A stretch of DNA of 64,000 bases from Chaetorhynchus papuensis (GCA_013396525.1 VWYX01000250.1:919041-983040); one strand, 5' to 3'. Counted from the first letter of the stretch, positions 13,501-28,400 are shown. Notes: generated by a model not told the origin, from the letters alone. Numbers and translations are program-made.

Positions 13501-16500
13501 AGAGCTCTTGGTTCACTGAAAAAAACAGAGCATCTATGAAAAATGCACAAGTCAAATTGAATAATGAAGCACTACGGAGAGCATAACCACATTAACTATT
13601 TCTGAACAGGAATGTGCAATACACTGACAGGACTATGATGCTAAATTCAGTCAATGTACTCTTCTGCATGCCACAGAGCCAATGTTAGTTTGAGGTTCAT
13701 TGTATAGCAACACATTTTAAGTAAAACCATGTCTGAAAAGCCCACAAAAATCCCTTGCTGTCAGGTGTGCAGTGAAAAACAAAGTCATTCAAAGGTTGAT
13801 AGGAAATAAAAGAAAAATAAAGCTCCAAACCAGGTGGGTTTAGTTGCAGGTGAATTTTAGACTGCATAGAGATCTACAGGAGAGAGAGAGTTTGTTGAGA
13901 ATTTGAATAGCAAACAATCATATTTAAGAGCTAAGTTGAAAATGGAACTGGAGCTGTAAACATTATTACCAAAATAATAATTATCTCAAAATATCAATTA
14001 CTCCAAATCCTTTCTCCATCTTGAAATTTTAAAAATATTTTCTTATTTAAAATAACAAAAAATACACTTGAAAATACCATCAAAAAGCAAATGCTCCCAT
14101 TTTCAGTGAGGGTTTTTATTTTGTTCTGGTTTTACCTTTATCTTAACAATGCCCTAGCTTTCAGAGTTCTTTAAAATCTGGTGATAATTGCTTTCTTTCT
14201 TTTGGAAAACATAAGTTTTTTGTTGGCATTACAATGTAATAATGACAGTGTATAATTAACTTTAAAAATAAGTAAAAATCAAAGTTATGCATCCATGAAG
14301 ATACCTGGTAAAGTGGTTGCCAGAATTAGTGAGTGTTGGGGTTTTTTTGATCAGGTTAAAAAAAAAAATAAAATAAACAAGTGGTTCACAAGATAACGTA
14401 ATCATTAATTTACTTCTCCACATTTGGGAGGGAGGGAGCTGCCACACTTTTTAGGTGGTATTTGTGGCTCAGACTCATAAAGGGACTCAGATGGCCAAAA
14501 CAGCCACATAGATGAATTAGGCACAGACAATTTGGGCACTACAGGGTCTGTGTGCATGTCAGAATGTGCTGCAAATGATGCTGGGGATCTTAATTCCAGT
14601 CTTGTGCTTTCCTAGAAGTGCTGCTGCTCATAGGTCATCATCACTTGTCTTTCAACTGGCACCACTCATGAGCATGATGTCCCTGAGTTTGGATGGCTGA
14701 ATAAGCTTAATTGCCCAGAGGTTCTCTGAACCTGCTCATTTACTGGGGAGGGAAGAATGGACGTGTGGTAGCTGTTACTGTCTCACCATTCAAGTGGAGA
14801 TATGGATGATGAAGGTCTCCTTAACCTGTGGAGGAGCTATGAACACATTTTCCATTTCCTAAGAAAGCACTTTAGTCCTTGGGTAATTTGCATCCATAGG
14901 ATACTGGGATGCTTGACCCTTTCTTCCAAAGGAGCAAGTGGAAAGAAAATCTACTGTGGAGTCAGAATTCATGATATTGAGTATTAGGAAGGGAATAGAT
15001 TAGAGGGAATTTTTTTCTTTAGCCCAAGGAGACTGACAATTTTTTAAGGGACTATGAGGATATTTTTAATTTTAAAAAGTTTCAGTCTAAAATCCAGATA
15101 CAACACGAGGTGTGAACGCAATGAGTGAGTAGAAAACTGGATCTCAGGTTCTGTTCTATTTCAGCTGCAATGGATTATTCTTCTTCAGGTGCTGGGTCTT
15201 TTTAGTACTCCAAATATTTGCTAAAATTGTTATTCAGGATGCTATTTATGATATCAGTTTACTGACAACTGGTCTGATATAGGGAAAGGAATATGGCTTT
15301 GTTTTCATTTTGAAATTAGAGAGTCCTCATTTGCTTCATTGCTAGGATACAGAAGTATTTTCTGAACAGCCAGAAATTTTAACAGGTGGGTTTAAGTCTT
15401 TCTTTTTTGACTTATCTAACCAGAACACATTTGGGAGATGGTTCAGATTAATTTCAGAGTTTCTGGCAGTATGCAAGCACTTTTGGGAAATTATGTGAGT
15501 TGTTGCATTGATCAGAACAACTGATCCAAACCTCTCCTGCAACAGCAAGTCCTTTTAAAAGTGCACTGCAAAGCATTTCAGGGATTTGAAGGTCACAGTG
15601 TTTGCATCATAGACAATGATGCATGCTTCAGAACAAAAGTGCTGCAAAGAAAGCATATATGAGTTCTCTCTGGATGTAAGAAAGGGCAGCTTATCCCCAT
15701 TACACAATACTTGGGATCTCTAACATTTACACTGTGGAAAACCCAGTCATTAGACATATATCATTTAATTACTTGGTGGCAAGAATGATGTCAACATCAA
15801 TTTGAAAAGACAACTGCAGAAAATGGGAGCTGATTTTATATGTTTTTCTTGTGGATTTTGAGTCAATATCTTTGTGCTGCAAGGTAGAGTCCGAATTCCT
15901 TGGAAGTAAGGTTGAAGGCATTAGACACAGGAAATACTGAATGAAAAAGTAAGTCAATCCTAAATAATTTTGTTGCTGTAGCACTAAATTGTTTGAGAAA
16001 AGAGTTCATTGGTCTGGAGATATTGAGAAAGAAGGCATTAACTCAATGAATAATTTAAAGCAGACTTAAATGGATGGAGAAACCATTCTTTCTAATTATT
16101 TTATTATAGTCTCATACGGCAAAGACAAGTGCCTGTAACTTCCCTTCCCTTTCTTCTGTTTTCATTTATTTTCTCTCCTTTCATTTATCTTTGTAATGCA
16201 TCAATTAAATAGTAAAGCACTTAGCAATAAAGTTTCCTTGAAACAAGCCTAGTGAGACAGCAGTATTGTTTAGCATGGAATTATAAGTAGCTCTGCTATT
16301 AAACCTGAAAACTGACAAAAAATCACTTCATTATTCTTTGTTTTTGTTTATATGCTAACCAAAACCAGTGTCCTCTCATATTTGGAGGAGAGAAGAGTGT
16401 GTTGCTGTTTGCTTCATCTTATATAGCAATATGTGACTATACAATAATCTAAAAGAAAGCAAGCTGTAATCTGAAAAGAAATGGTAGCATCCTGTACTTT

Positions 16501-16664
16501 TTGAAACTTAGAGAGGTAGTGAAGAAGAGAATGCTCTTGTAGCTGCTGAATAATAAAATGCAAAGAAAGAAAAAAGGGAAAGGATCCACTAGAAATTCTA
16601 AAGGAATGGGTAGAGAGCAGAAATCAGATCATCAGAGAGAACAGATGGCATGTTCATCTTGCTT

Positions 16665-16755
16665 TAGGCTCACACCCGTAAACTGATCTAAAGCCTCATG
16701 AAGTCAATAGGAGGCTCTTCGCAGTCACTAATGGATTTTGGATCTGGCCTTAACA
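16665..16755. repeat. Palindromic ancient interspersed repeat (putative)
   Basis: The left arm (CTGATCTAAAGCC..GAAGTCAATAGGA) is an imperfect inverted match of the right arm (..GATTTTGGATCTGGCC). The wording closely resembles a palindromic sauropsid repeat family with the theme GATCCAAAGCCCATTGAAGT, which I remember as frequent in turtles, crocodilians and birds. It is probably a relic of a non-autonomous DNA transposon; I cannot name the family. Confidence 0.45.
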
Positions 16756-19700
16756 AAGAGGGTGATATAGGCTAATTGCCTTACTTGGTCTGCTGATAGA
16801 GCTGATGTAGTTTTATAAAAGCAAACAAGTCAAAAAATTTTTACAATTCTTCAGCCAAATATCTACAGGGTGAAAAGCTCACAGAAACCACAGCAGCCAG
16901 CAGGCTTTGTTCTGTCTTGATTTCGTGTTTCAATCGATATCATTACTTGTGTATTTTTCATGTTTCTATGCAAATATTTTATAAATAATGCATTTAATAT
17001 TTTTTTACACGGACACTGCGAAAAATGGCCCATGGGTTATTTAGCTTTTATGCACTCAGCCTGTTTCTATGTGTTATTGATTTTTAAAATACACAGACTA
17101 ATGTCTGTATAGAAATTATTTTGCCATCTGTATCACCCTGACTTTGCTTATTGATATCCCCTTATTCTCACTGAATTTGGTGATGTTGTTTCAATTTTAG
17201 TATTTCTGCTAACTGAAAGGGATTGCAAAGGACACACAACTTCTTTGTTTGGAGGACATGCATGCTAATAACAGAATATGCCTGGATTTGAATGACAATA
17301 TATTTCTTTACCAGATAGTAACTGCAACAGAAAGAATTGGTAATATTTTAGATCTCATTAATAAAGACGTCAGAGAAAAACTGAATTTAGCAAAGAACTT
17401 AGGACCAAGTCCTTTCAAATCAGTTGATTAAATTAAAATGTCTTTGCTGAGTTTCTCTGTGTGTGAAGGGAGAACTCTTGGAAACCAATGGAACAAATTA
17501 ATCAGCTAAGTTATGGAGGTCAACACTGCAAATGGAGAAAACTTCAAAGGACTTTCAGTGAGTATTGTGACTTAGTAGGAAAATAAAAAAGAGCTTTAAG
17601 GAAAGATAACCTTAAGTGAGGGAGAAGGTACTTCTAAAAGGATATTAAGAGTAGAAAATAGATTGGTCTGTGACAAATAGTGTATCTGAAAGGTCAATAT
17701 TTAACAGAACAGTGAGACTTACCAAGAGTCAAGCTGAAAAAGTTCTTTCTTAAAAAGAAAAAAAAAAATGGAAGTCTAAATAAAAGAGGAACAGGGAGTA
17801 AATTTTGGAGCACTGTTTGGTGAGGTAAAATAATGATTGGTTTTGTGCCATCTACAAACTAGTATTTTGAATCCATATTTCTTAAGGGCTCTTTCTTTGA
17901 GTATGAATGAAGGACAAAGTAGCAAATTATTTTAAAATAGAACATACGAGTAGGGAAAACTTCAAGAGTCTGAAATTAATTTAAGACATGGAGGAAAGGT
18001 GATTTCCTTTCTAGAATTTTAAATAAACTGAATGAAGTTTTTAATATATTTGTCAAGGCAGTGGTCACACTTTTGAAGCAGGATATAGAAAACTGGTGTA
18101 ATGGGAGAGGAGAAAATATGTTGTAGCCCATAGTAGCAGCTAAATAGCCTGTTAAACTTAGAACTGCTTTGAATGTTCTTTCACATTCAGGTCATGGAAA
18201 TAAATAGAAAGCTGTATAAAATTCGACACAATTTAGCAAAGCTAGATTGTACCAGAGTAATTTGATATCTTTTTTTTTTTTAACTGACTCCCTAGGAAAA
18301 GAAAACCTATTCTCCCTTTCTTGACTTAAACATAGTAAGCATTGTGCTGGACACTCTGGGGACTAGTAAAAAAAAGCTCTGGATTAGATAGTACCTGTTT
18401 TTATGGGAGATGACAGGGATTGCTCTGAAGAGGTAACTGTCAGGCTGGACGATTATTAATGAGTCTTTCTTGATGGTTCCCGAGATGTGCCCCGTTTAGT
18501 AATGATCTTAGCACAAATCATTTCTACTTGACGTACTCTGTGTCAGTGAAATTACCTGGTGTCACAGCACTGGGAAAAGTTCTCAGTGTGGGGAGGATGT
18601 AAGTGTGCTAAAGAGATCAGTGGGCAATCTCAAGCATTGATGTAAAAGAAAGGTAATTAAATTTAATCATGCCAAGTGGTGTGTTAAGTACCGATAACTA
18701 AGAACAAGAACTTCCGCCGTGTAACTGCAGTTCATTAGCTGGCAGAGGTGGAAAAGATTTTCATGAAGTAGTTTTGTATAAGTAAATTAATCTTAAGTCG
18801 TCGTAAAAAAGACAAACTGAAAAAATTGTGCAGGCCTACCAATATCAAAGGAGGTGTTTTCTGTACGTAAAAAGAGATATGAAAGTTCTGTGCCAAAGTA
18901 TCATTAGATCTGTTGGAATATTGCTTTGTGTCTGGTTTCCTGGGTTTAAAAGAGTTGATTTAAATAAAGATAGGTTCAGGAAATGGCTACTAGAATACTG
19001 TAGGTAATAGGCTATCTGAAAAGACTCTAAAAACTTGTCCCATTAAGCCTAGAAAAGCAAAGTGTGAGACAAGAGATTATTATCATTTGTAAATACAGTT
19101 GAGGGTAAAAACCAGAGAGCAAAGATAATTACGAAGATTAAAGGAAATTGCTGATAGAATAACAAATGAGTCTGAATTGATCCTCTATAAATTTCAGCTG
19201 AATATTGAACAAAGTAACTAACCTTTAAAGCCATTAAGCTTTCCCTCCAAACACTGATTTATGGTATAGTCTTCCAGTAAGAATAATTTCTGAAGTAAAT
19301 TACTTTATACAGTTGTCTGCAGGAGCCATAGGGCTCAACTCAGAAAACCAGGACCTTTTCCTGTGATTCTGAGGAGTGTGCTTACAGACAACACTGTAGG
19401 ATTCCTGATTTTAAAAACCTATCTAGACAGATAAATAGGGCAGATCAAATCCTCATTTGCATGCAGAATGCATCCTGTAGTAAACTGGTGCTCCAGGGCT
19501 AGACTGTGATTTTGAAGCTACACCTGCTTCAGGTGCATTAAAGCATCCTCTACATCCCTCCTCAGGCTACGTAAGAACCACAGATGTGCTCTCTTGTCAC
19601 CTGAGCAGGTGGCTGGATTATGCATCAATGACTTCAGCTGCCCTCACCCATTCACCACAACTGAACAATGGGCAACACAATTTGCCTCTGGTGTTGCAAT

Positions 19701-21639
19701 AAGGAGGCGAGCTTGTGGTGCATGAGGGCCCAATCTGAGCATTGTGGTTAACATGCCCCTGCCAGCTCAGGACCGTGCTGAAAGGCAGCGTGGGTGTATC
19801 AAACTGTAGCTGGATGTGTTTCCTGAAGTTATTTTATGCTGTTCTCAGCGCCTGGAAAGTGTTGTCTACTTCTGTGTTTGTAAAGTGCTAGGATAATCAA
19901 GTGCTGCTTCGTGACTAGCATTCCTAGGGTTAGCACAATACACCTGATAAATGAGTAAATTGTTGTTCATCCAGTGATGGATTTGTTTATATAAGGCTGA
20001 TGAGATTTCACGGAACTGCTGGTGCCTGGTTTGGCAGTATTCACCTGTCATTTCACTACTGTTCCTTACGTTGGAAAATATATGACAGCTCTGCTCTTAA
20101 CTAGTTTTCTCCTTGGCATGCAGGTAACTGGGCTTTTCAGTTCATGCTATTTTTCTAAATAGCTATTAATGGACTTGAGAAAAGGAATATTTATCCCTGT
20201 ACTATCCTTATCAAATAATGAAAACAAATGTTCCTTGACAACTATAGAGCAGGAGATCAAAAGGACATACGTGCTACTTCATTCAAATTCTTTCACGCTG
20301 GACAAAAACATGATTCTTTTCATTTGTGTAGTTTTAGCTATGTTCGAAGATTCCACTTATTTCCACTTCAGTCCTTACCTGAAAAGAGTGCAAGGAATCC
20401 AATTCATCTTTGCCATTGATCATTCCTCTCTTCTGAAAGGACAAATAGGAGACAATTAGTTTTAATTGTGCTTCAGCAACTACATATTAGTTGTTTTTAA
20501 GGCATGTTTCACACCTCTTACCTGTGCATTCTGTGTCAATGATTTGTTCTTGACCTGGCTTATTTTTGCCAGAGATGAAGTTTTTATCCCATTGCTGTTT
20601 TCTTTCTTTGCCATTCAGTCCAAAACAAAATTATTCTTCCTGCATTGTCTCACCCATCATCACCATCTCCAGTGCTGAAAATAAAGGAAATATGTATGCC
20701 CAGAATTTTATTAAAGTAGTTGGAAACACACCAGATTTCAGTGATAAGTAGGATAGTTTTCCTTAGTTCTCATTCTCTTTGGTTCGTTTAAAAACTCTTC
20801 TTCATGTGAGTAGAATTTCTTTAATTTAATTTAATTCACTGCTTAGTGCATTAATGATCAGTCTTCTTTGATTGTTTTCACTTTTCTTTTTCTTAATTTA
20901 AAGAAGAAATGCAATCACACGTCAAAAATGAGATGTTACAAAATGGCAAATATGGAGCTCCTTAGCTTGAACAGATCCTTACAGCTCTGTAAATGATATG
21001 AACTCATGCAGTTTTAGCACACAGTTCAGTGCAGCACATGACTGTGGGGCCACAGAAGTGTCTGAGCCCAGGGTCACTGTGCAGAGATAGTGAGGAGAAC
21101 AGGGAGAAGAGTTAAAAGTTCACATCTGCTGATCTATGCATGGTGAATATTTCATTCCAAGTCTTTTCGTGCAAGCTAGCTTATCCATGAGGACAAGGTG
21201 TTTGTGAAGAAATTTCCTAAACCTTGGTGTTAAGTATTAATAGGAATGTGTTGATTATCCTGGAAATCACTGATAGCTCTTTTCACCACTTCTCCCGAAA
21301 CAGGGTTGTGTCATTGTGCTCTTGCAATTTGTGTTTGGCATCACTTGCTGGATAGCATATCCCGCTGCTTCCCTGTATTCACCCCTGTGTTTGTTTCTAC
21401 CAATGGTACTCTATGGACCTTACACCTGGATTGTAAACTGGTTTGGGATCTGTGTGCATAGCACTTAACAGAAAAGAAGTACATTGGTATTACAGTATGT
21501 GTGAAAGCTCCCCAGCAGGTGTGGTTATATCCCAGCTCCATGACCCTTTCCCTTTCCTTCCCTAAAACACCCCTTCCATCTAACAATCTTACAAAGAAAA
21601 GAAAGTCGGACATACAGATGGACATCATGGAAGGTGGCA

Positions 21640-22447
21640 ACAGCCTAGCATTGAACACTTCCAGGGGCTAGGGTAGCCACAATTTCTCCGGGCACAACTT
21701 CTCCAGTGCCTTGCCATCTAAAGAACCCCTTCCTAATACCTAAGCTAACTGCCTTCTTTCCATTCAAAGCCATTGTCCCTTGTGCCATGACTACATGCCC
21801 TTGTCGAAGGTCCCTCTCCAGCCTTCTGGCAGGACCTTTTAGGTACTGAGAGATGCTATAAGGGCTCCCTGGAGCTTTCTGTTCTCCAGGCTGAACAACC
21901 CCAGCTCTCAGTCTGTGTCCAGAGGAGAGGTGCTCGAACCCTCTGATCATCTTTGTGGCCTCTGGACTCACTCCAGCAGGTCCACATCTCTCCTGTGCTG
22001 AGGTCCCCAGAACTGGACGCAGCACTGCAGGTGGGGTCTCACCAGAGCAGAGCAGAGGGGCAGAATCCCCTCCCTCACCCTGCTGGCCACGCTGCTTTGG
22101 GTGCAGCTCAGGACATGGTTGGCTTTATGAGCTGCAGTTGCACATTGCTGGGAGATGTTGGGCTTTTCATCAGCCAACAGCCCCAGGTGCTTCTCCCCAG
22201 GGCTGCTCTCAACACCTCCTCCACCCAGCCTGTGTGTGTGCTTGGGATTGCTCTGACCCAGGTGCAGGACCCTACACGTGGCCTTCTATTGCACTACTGA
22301 ACTTCATGAGGTTCACACAGGCCCACCTCTCAAGCCTGTCCACGTCCCTCTGGATGGCATCCCTTCCCTCCAGAGGTTGATCACACCACAGAGCTTGGCG
22401 TGGTTGTCAAACATTCTGAGCATGCACTGGATCCCCCTGTTGTCACT
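21640..22447 (-). mobile_element. CR1 LINE fragment (~0.8 kb), minus orientation
   Basis: This is the longest CR1 copy in the window. The + strand carries reverse-complement CR1 phrases throughout: GAACACTTCCAGGG, CAGGCTGAACAACCCCAGC, GAGAGGTGCTCGAACCCTCT, GGTGGGGTCTCACCAGAGCA and CCACGTCCCTCTGGATGGCA. The minus strand still encodes recognisable reverse-transcriptase C-terminal pieces (His-Leu-Gln-Cys-Cys-Val-Gln-Phe-Trp-Gly-Pro-Gln near 22010), split between frames, so it is inactive. The last ~110 bp of CR1 3' UTR, including the octamer tail, is missing on the left side, which is unusual because CR1 normally keeps its 3' end. Confidence 0.93.
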
Positions 22448-25400
22448 AAAAAACAGCATTGAACATTAGCAACCCCTGAGCATATCCATATTGTTTGTGA
22501 CTCTTACTGCTTGTAATTGATGATAAAAACTCTTAATTAAAACAGTAAGCTGTGTATGTGCAGCAACAAAAATGGGACCACTGGAACCAAAAAAAAAAAA
22601 ACAAAATTCCCTGTACAGATCAGTTTTACTTGAGGGCTATGACACTGTTCGTGGACGTACAATGCTAAGCTCTCCCTTAGTTCAGGAGAAGAGTGTAGTC
22701 AATAAGTAATGAAAGAAAAGCCTTCCAGTTGCCAATTAGCAACTTCTGATCATGAATATTTTATGAAATTCTGAAAACATGGGTAAACATGCAGCAGCAA
22801 GTGTATTAAATTTTATGAAATTAATGATGGCTTCGGGGGCAGATGAGTTTGGCTGGCATTTAATCATATGTTTATTTTGTTATATAAATATATTGCAGGT
22901 CGTTTTTACACAGACAAGTTTTTATAGGTTTGATTATGTGCGTTCTCTCGTTTGCCAACTGTGTTCCTGAGTTACACCACTCTTTCTCTTGAGTAATGGT
23001 TCAAATGAAAAGGAGTTTCTGATTTAACAGGTTGAGAAAGACAAGGCCATATCTTTCTATTCACTTATACAAGAGATCTCTGAGGTGCTTTTGTAAGAAA
23101 AGAGTTTTCAAGGGGGAATTTTTTCAGAAAACTTTATCTATGATACCTCCTATGAAATATATTACATTAATTACATTTGGAATTTTTTTAGATCAGAAAT
23201 ATTTTTCCTGCTGATTTGACCTGAAAGCAACCTGTTTAGATAGTAGCATTTCCCCGTGACCATAAATTTCAAATTTTATTAGTTGTAGTTTTTGCTGAAT
23301 CTTATGAAGTGGTTTTTCCAATACTAATTGTAGTCTAATGCCATCCTAGTAAATTAAAAAAAATATATTCTTTATATTAATCTCTGCTTATTTTCTCATT
23401 ATCATCAGCTCTCCTGTATACATCATAGCTCAAAATAAGTTTGTATTTCAACCAGCAGTAAGAATATCATGCATTTCTTTCTTTGCATTTCAGCTGCTTC
23501 CTAAGAATTGCTGAACTCTGTAGACAGATTTTTTTCTTTCTCTTCCCATCTCATACCAAGGTATTAAACAGCAAGTAATTACTGCTTTCTCTCTCTCTCT
23601 CTTTTTCTTACACTGTCCTTCTCTCCCCAGTTTGTTTTATTTCATGTGATTTAAATGTTCATGTCAAGTTCCTCCTTAGGTGAAAGACAGGGAAACAAAG
23701 GTAGTATCAGCACAGGTTTTCAGGATTGCTTCAGTTTTTCTTTGGCAACATTCCCCTGCTGCCTAAGGATCAGCTTGGGTAAGTAAAGGTTGTGTGGTTC
23801 CCAGAGTAGAATATTTCTTGGCTTGTCTCTTGTTATACCAAGTTTCCACTTGTTAATGGCTATCATATCATAAATGTTAGTAGCCGTAGGAACACCGAGA
23901 AGCCTCAAAGAGAGGTGGCTACTCTGAGGCTTGTGTTTTTTCTCCAAAGAAAAGCCACTATGAACCCTTCTAGCACTGAGAATTGCATTCTGCATCCTTT
24001 TCTCTTAGCTTCCTGCCCTCTCACCAAGACATGCACTCCTCCTTACGTTCTGTCCACTCTCACCTTCTTACTTGCTTTATTCAACTTCCCAAAGACTTCC
24101 TCAGGCTTCTTAAAAGTTCACTTCCATCTCCCTGTGTGTTCATAAATATCCTCTTTGTCCCTCTTTACCTTGTCTAATCAGTTTGGCCTTATTCAGCATC
24201 TGACCTATTTTGGGGAAAAAATTCCCTTTACAGGAAAGAATAAGAATTTTCTCTTGGGGAACTTTATGGATATGGTTTTAAGAGTATGTTTGTATAAGGC
24301 AGTCTAACCAGAAGATGTCAAAAGCAAAAAGACTTGCAGACATTTCCAATGAATATTTGTTAAACCTAAGACTCTAAAATTTAACTTCTTTTCTTAGATT
24401 CAGGTTTACTTAGCAGCATCTCAAGTGCTGATTAACTAGACCTGATGTTAGGTTCCCTTAGATTTCTGCTAGATTTAATTATACAGGGAACTCAGTTTCT
24501 TACATTATTTTGACACTGTAAGAAAGCCTGAATATATTAAAGTCAGTATCAGACAAAATAAGAATCCCAAAATAGTGTAATTATAGGATTTGTAGAGAGC
24601 TGAGAAACAAAAATATGGTAATGAAATGCTGAAAAACATTCAGGAAAGCAGAAAAGTGCTTGTTTTGTTTTTTAAAAGAAAATATTATGAAGAAATAAAG
24701 AATCATGAGGTCATTGAATTGAAATAGGAATAGAACAGAGGTTAAGCAAAGAGCAAGACTAAATAGAGTTGAGAAGTGTTGCAAGGAGATGTGGAACAAA
24801 TTAATTTACTTTTAAGAAATGGTTAATACCTAGGTTTACTTTAGCGGTGGGCATTAGGACTGGGATTAGGATGGGCTTGCACTAGGACAGAGTGGCTGCA
24901 CTGGTGCTGGTGGCACACCAGTGGGATGGGAACAATAGGTGGGCCTTTTTAGGAGCTACTGATCATCCTGTTTTCACTTCAGTGCTGTGATGTGTACCTG
25001 GAGCACTGTGTCCCCACCAGTGTCTTTTTAGTCAAGGCAGTCTTGTACCTCAGGTACCTCCTGCTATTCCTCACTGCTCCTTCAGCACTTCTGTTGGCTT
25101 CTCCATCCTCTGCTGGAAAAATCATAAAAAAATAGCAGTAGATCTCACAATCTGCTTTTGAGCTATGAAAGCAGAATGTGACCCAGTATTTTTGATAGTA
25201 GAAACTTATCCTATAATTGGAAAAGTAGCAGTCCTGGGAGAAGAGAGCCAGAGAATGTGGTGATTTGTCCTATTTCATCAGCTTTCCTCAACCAGGGCGA
25301 GTGCCTTGCAATGCCTCTGAAAGCTGCTCTCCCTTTTGTTGAAGAGAAGCTGAGTAAAGGAGAAAGTTTTCTGAAAGGTGCGCTCACAGGGAGCAGTTGT

Positions 25401-28400
25401 AGATGCACGTGATGCATTCTGGTCTCAGTTGTGCCATCTGGAAGAAAGACTGCCTTGTGCTTTTTTATAGTCACTATGAGTTTTCTGAACCTTAAGAGGA
25501 AAATAATAATTTTGTATTCTTGGGTCACTTGGTCAAAAGAGTGCTTTGTTCTTCCACAAGAGGATGAGTTTTAACTGTAATACAACTGGGTAACTGCAGC
25601 AGTGCTAATGCAAAATCAACACCATGAAACAGCCATGAAAACGTGTTTTGGTAGGTATCACTTGAAGGACAAAGTACAAAACTAAAATCTGAAGAGCTAA
25701 ATAACTTCTACAAGTTGTTGGATAAGATTTCTCTAATACCTGAGATAGCAACACAGAGCTGAAGGAATTCAAAACAAAATAGAATTTTAGCTTCTAAATA
25801 AAATGACAGAAACATCCTCTGGTGGGGAAAAAAAAGGACTAGAAAATCTGTGGAAGTGTTCTTAGAATAGATGTAGTAAGGGCAAGCTCAGATGAATTAA
25901 TCTTCGGAATTTTGGTGTTAGAACTTATCCAGGAGTCGATTACTTTGCTATAAAGGAAAAACGAAAATAGTTGCAGGCATGATGAGGAAGAATGGACTGA
26001 TTGAGTCAACACAGTAGTCTTTCTAATCACTGGGGAGAGAGTAAAAATTTTGTGAAACCTTATCAAGGTAAAGTAAACAGAGCTGCAGACTAACTGTACA
26101 CTACCATTCAATACTAACTAATCTTGAATTTTCCTGCTGAGAGAATAGGTAGGATGCCTACTCCGTGATATATTCAATGTAGAGGCCTGATCCAGAATCT
26201 TTTTACTGGTGGAAAATCAATACAGTTATTCTTGGCAGAAGAAGTACATGTGGAGTAGATAAGTACAGGATTCATTCCTGAAGATGGAATACTTTTAAGC
26301 AGTTTCATGGAACATTTAGCCACATCAGTGCAAGGTGCTCTGTCTCTGAAAATGCTGGTCTGCTGCTTTTTGCAGTACAGTGTTCCGTGGACATGTTTTC
26401 CCTCGGAAACATGGTCTTTTATTGATTTAGGTATTCTCATGGCTTGTAAATGGCTTCTTTAAGAAGCTGGCTTATTGGATCTTTACTGGGTGGGCAAAGG
26501 GAGAGGCTTTCTGGAAGTATAATGTTGATGTGGAACCAGTACAACTCATTAAATTAAATTAATGTCTTAATTTTTGTCTATTTTGTGACCACTTTAAATA
26601 GAACTGAATTTAATTTTTTTATGCTTGACAAAGCTGGAAAAGAGGTCTATTCTTTTTATCTATTTGAAATGACTGAGCTTCATATGAAATCTGGAGGAAA
26701 TCTTTAATGCCCACTGGGGTATGATTCTCTGAAATAAAAAGAGTTTTATTCGTGTGTTCCGTGTGCTCATATTCTTCCTTTTCAATTTTATTTGCCCAAC
26801 AAAAAATAATCCCCCTTTTAGTACAGTGCTTTGTTTGGAAAAGTTTAGAGTGCAATTAAATGAAAGCCAGTGATCCTTTTTATATTATTTCATAAGTTGA
26901 CACAGTAAATTTAAGTTTGAAAAGTTTTATGAAATTTAGTTATGGGATTCTTGAACAACAGATGGTGGATAAACACTCTACACTTTGAAATTTGGTATTC
27001 ATAGCACTTGTTCTGTCTGAGCTGTGGGTTCACTCTCTGTGGATGACTCATGCAAAAATATGCATTCACAGATAATGCAGAACAAACTTAAGTTTAGATC
27101 TGAATTTTTTGTGCTTTCCTGACTGTGTGTCTAAATGCTCCTAATGAAGCAGCCTGACTTGCTACTCTGTGTATGCCGTGCTATTTTGTTGAAAGGGAGA
27201 TATTTTTGTTAATTGTCAGAATGGTTTTCATCTTTGTGCTGGCATTTAAAAAAAAAATCCTACTAATTCAGAATCATTGTGTGAAGCCAGGGTGACAGTG
27301 GGAAGATATTAATTTGTTCTTGTAAGTCAGTAAATTTTAAAAAGTCATTCCTCAGTGAAGTAAGTGGGTTAGTCACGTGCTTGCTATGTTTCACCAAAGT
27401 GCTTTTTACTCATTATTGTTAAATTTGACTGCGAAATAATTTTTTAAAAAAAAATTTAAAACAACTCTTGCAGAAATATTTTAATTTAAATGTAACAAAG
27501 CTCTTTAGGCACGTTGCCTCAAAAATGTGTATTGAACACTTTGGAAGAACAGAGGGTGGATGGTGATGCCAGACATGCAACATGTTCTGTTCTCTCTGTG
27601 GTGTCAGCACATGTGGTGGTGGTGTAGGCTCAAAGATGGGGCATGTTTAAAATCAGGCTTTTTAGAAAGGGTCAAGTCAAATACTTTTTACTTAAGTGCC
27701 CAAGCATTCTGTTTGTCTGGTGTAGTATTAATTTCCATGTAAAATGGTATCTAAAATCTCAGTATCATGTTGCAGCTTTTGGCACAGGTCTAACAGTTGC
27801 TTGAGGCAAAGGTTGAGATCCTGTCTACTAGAGTCACATGCAAAACTTTTAATTTGGTTTCAAAAGCTTCAGAAATTTCTCTGATACTATTCCAAATTCT
27901 CATACTGCTTTTTCATTTGTTGTTTCAATAGCGTATCTTGAATTCTACAAAGAATTTCCTTGAAGCCACTTGTTGCATTAATTGTAATGCATATTGTGGC
28001 ATATTAGTATTTTCGTAAACTAATTCAATATTGAGTAACTACAACGTTTCTGTCTCACTGAACTGAAGTATTAATCAGAATTAAAATTTACTCTCTCTGT
28101 TTAGCTACATAATTATCAAATAATTTATTTTTCTGGTTTTATATTTCAGTGGCTTAAAAGTGATAAATCATTAAATGCATTGAAATCTATTATCCTCTTT
28201 GTACTGATGCATATAACTGTAATAATTCAGAATAGGCAAAGCTCATGATGTGTTTCTGAATCTTGAACAGGGGAAGGGGACAGGCTAATACTTGCCCATC
28301 ATTGTGTGCCATTGTCCTCTTGTGCAAACTCCATGTTGTAGGAAAGAAAATTTTGAACCTTATAAATCTCTGTGGAAGTGACTGCAGGAGGCTATGGAAG

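Larger units (their letters stand above)
8868..21639. other. Intronic stretch, no recognised gene
   Basis: Nearly 13 kb of AT-rich unique sequence with no recognised exon on either strand. A purine-rich low-complexity block (10276-10371), one possible MIR-like relic (10440-10560) and one palindromic relic (16665-16755) are listed separately. Open frames here are short and show no domain features. Confidence 0.6.

Noticed and set aside
21645..22380. Several 100-140 codon frames on both strands
   Set aside because: All lie inside the CR1 copy. The minus-strand ones are decayed reverse-transcriptase pieces and the plus-strand ones are shadows.
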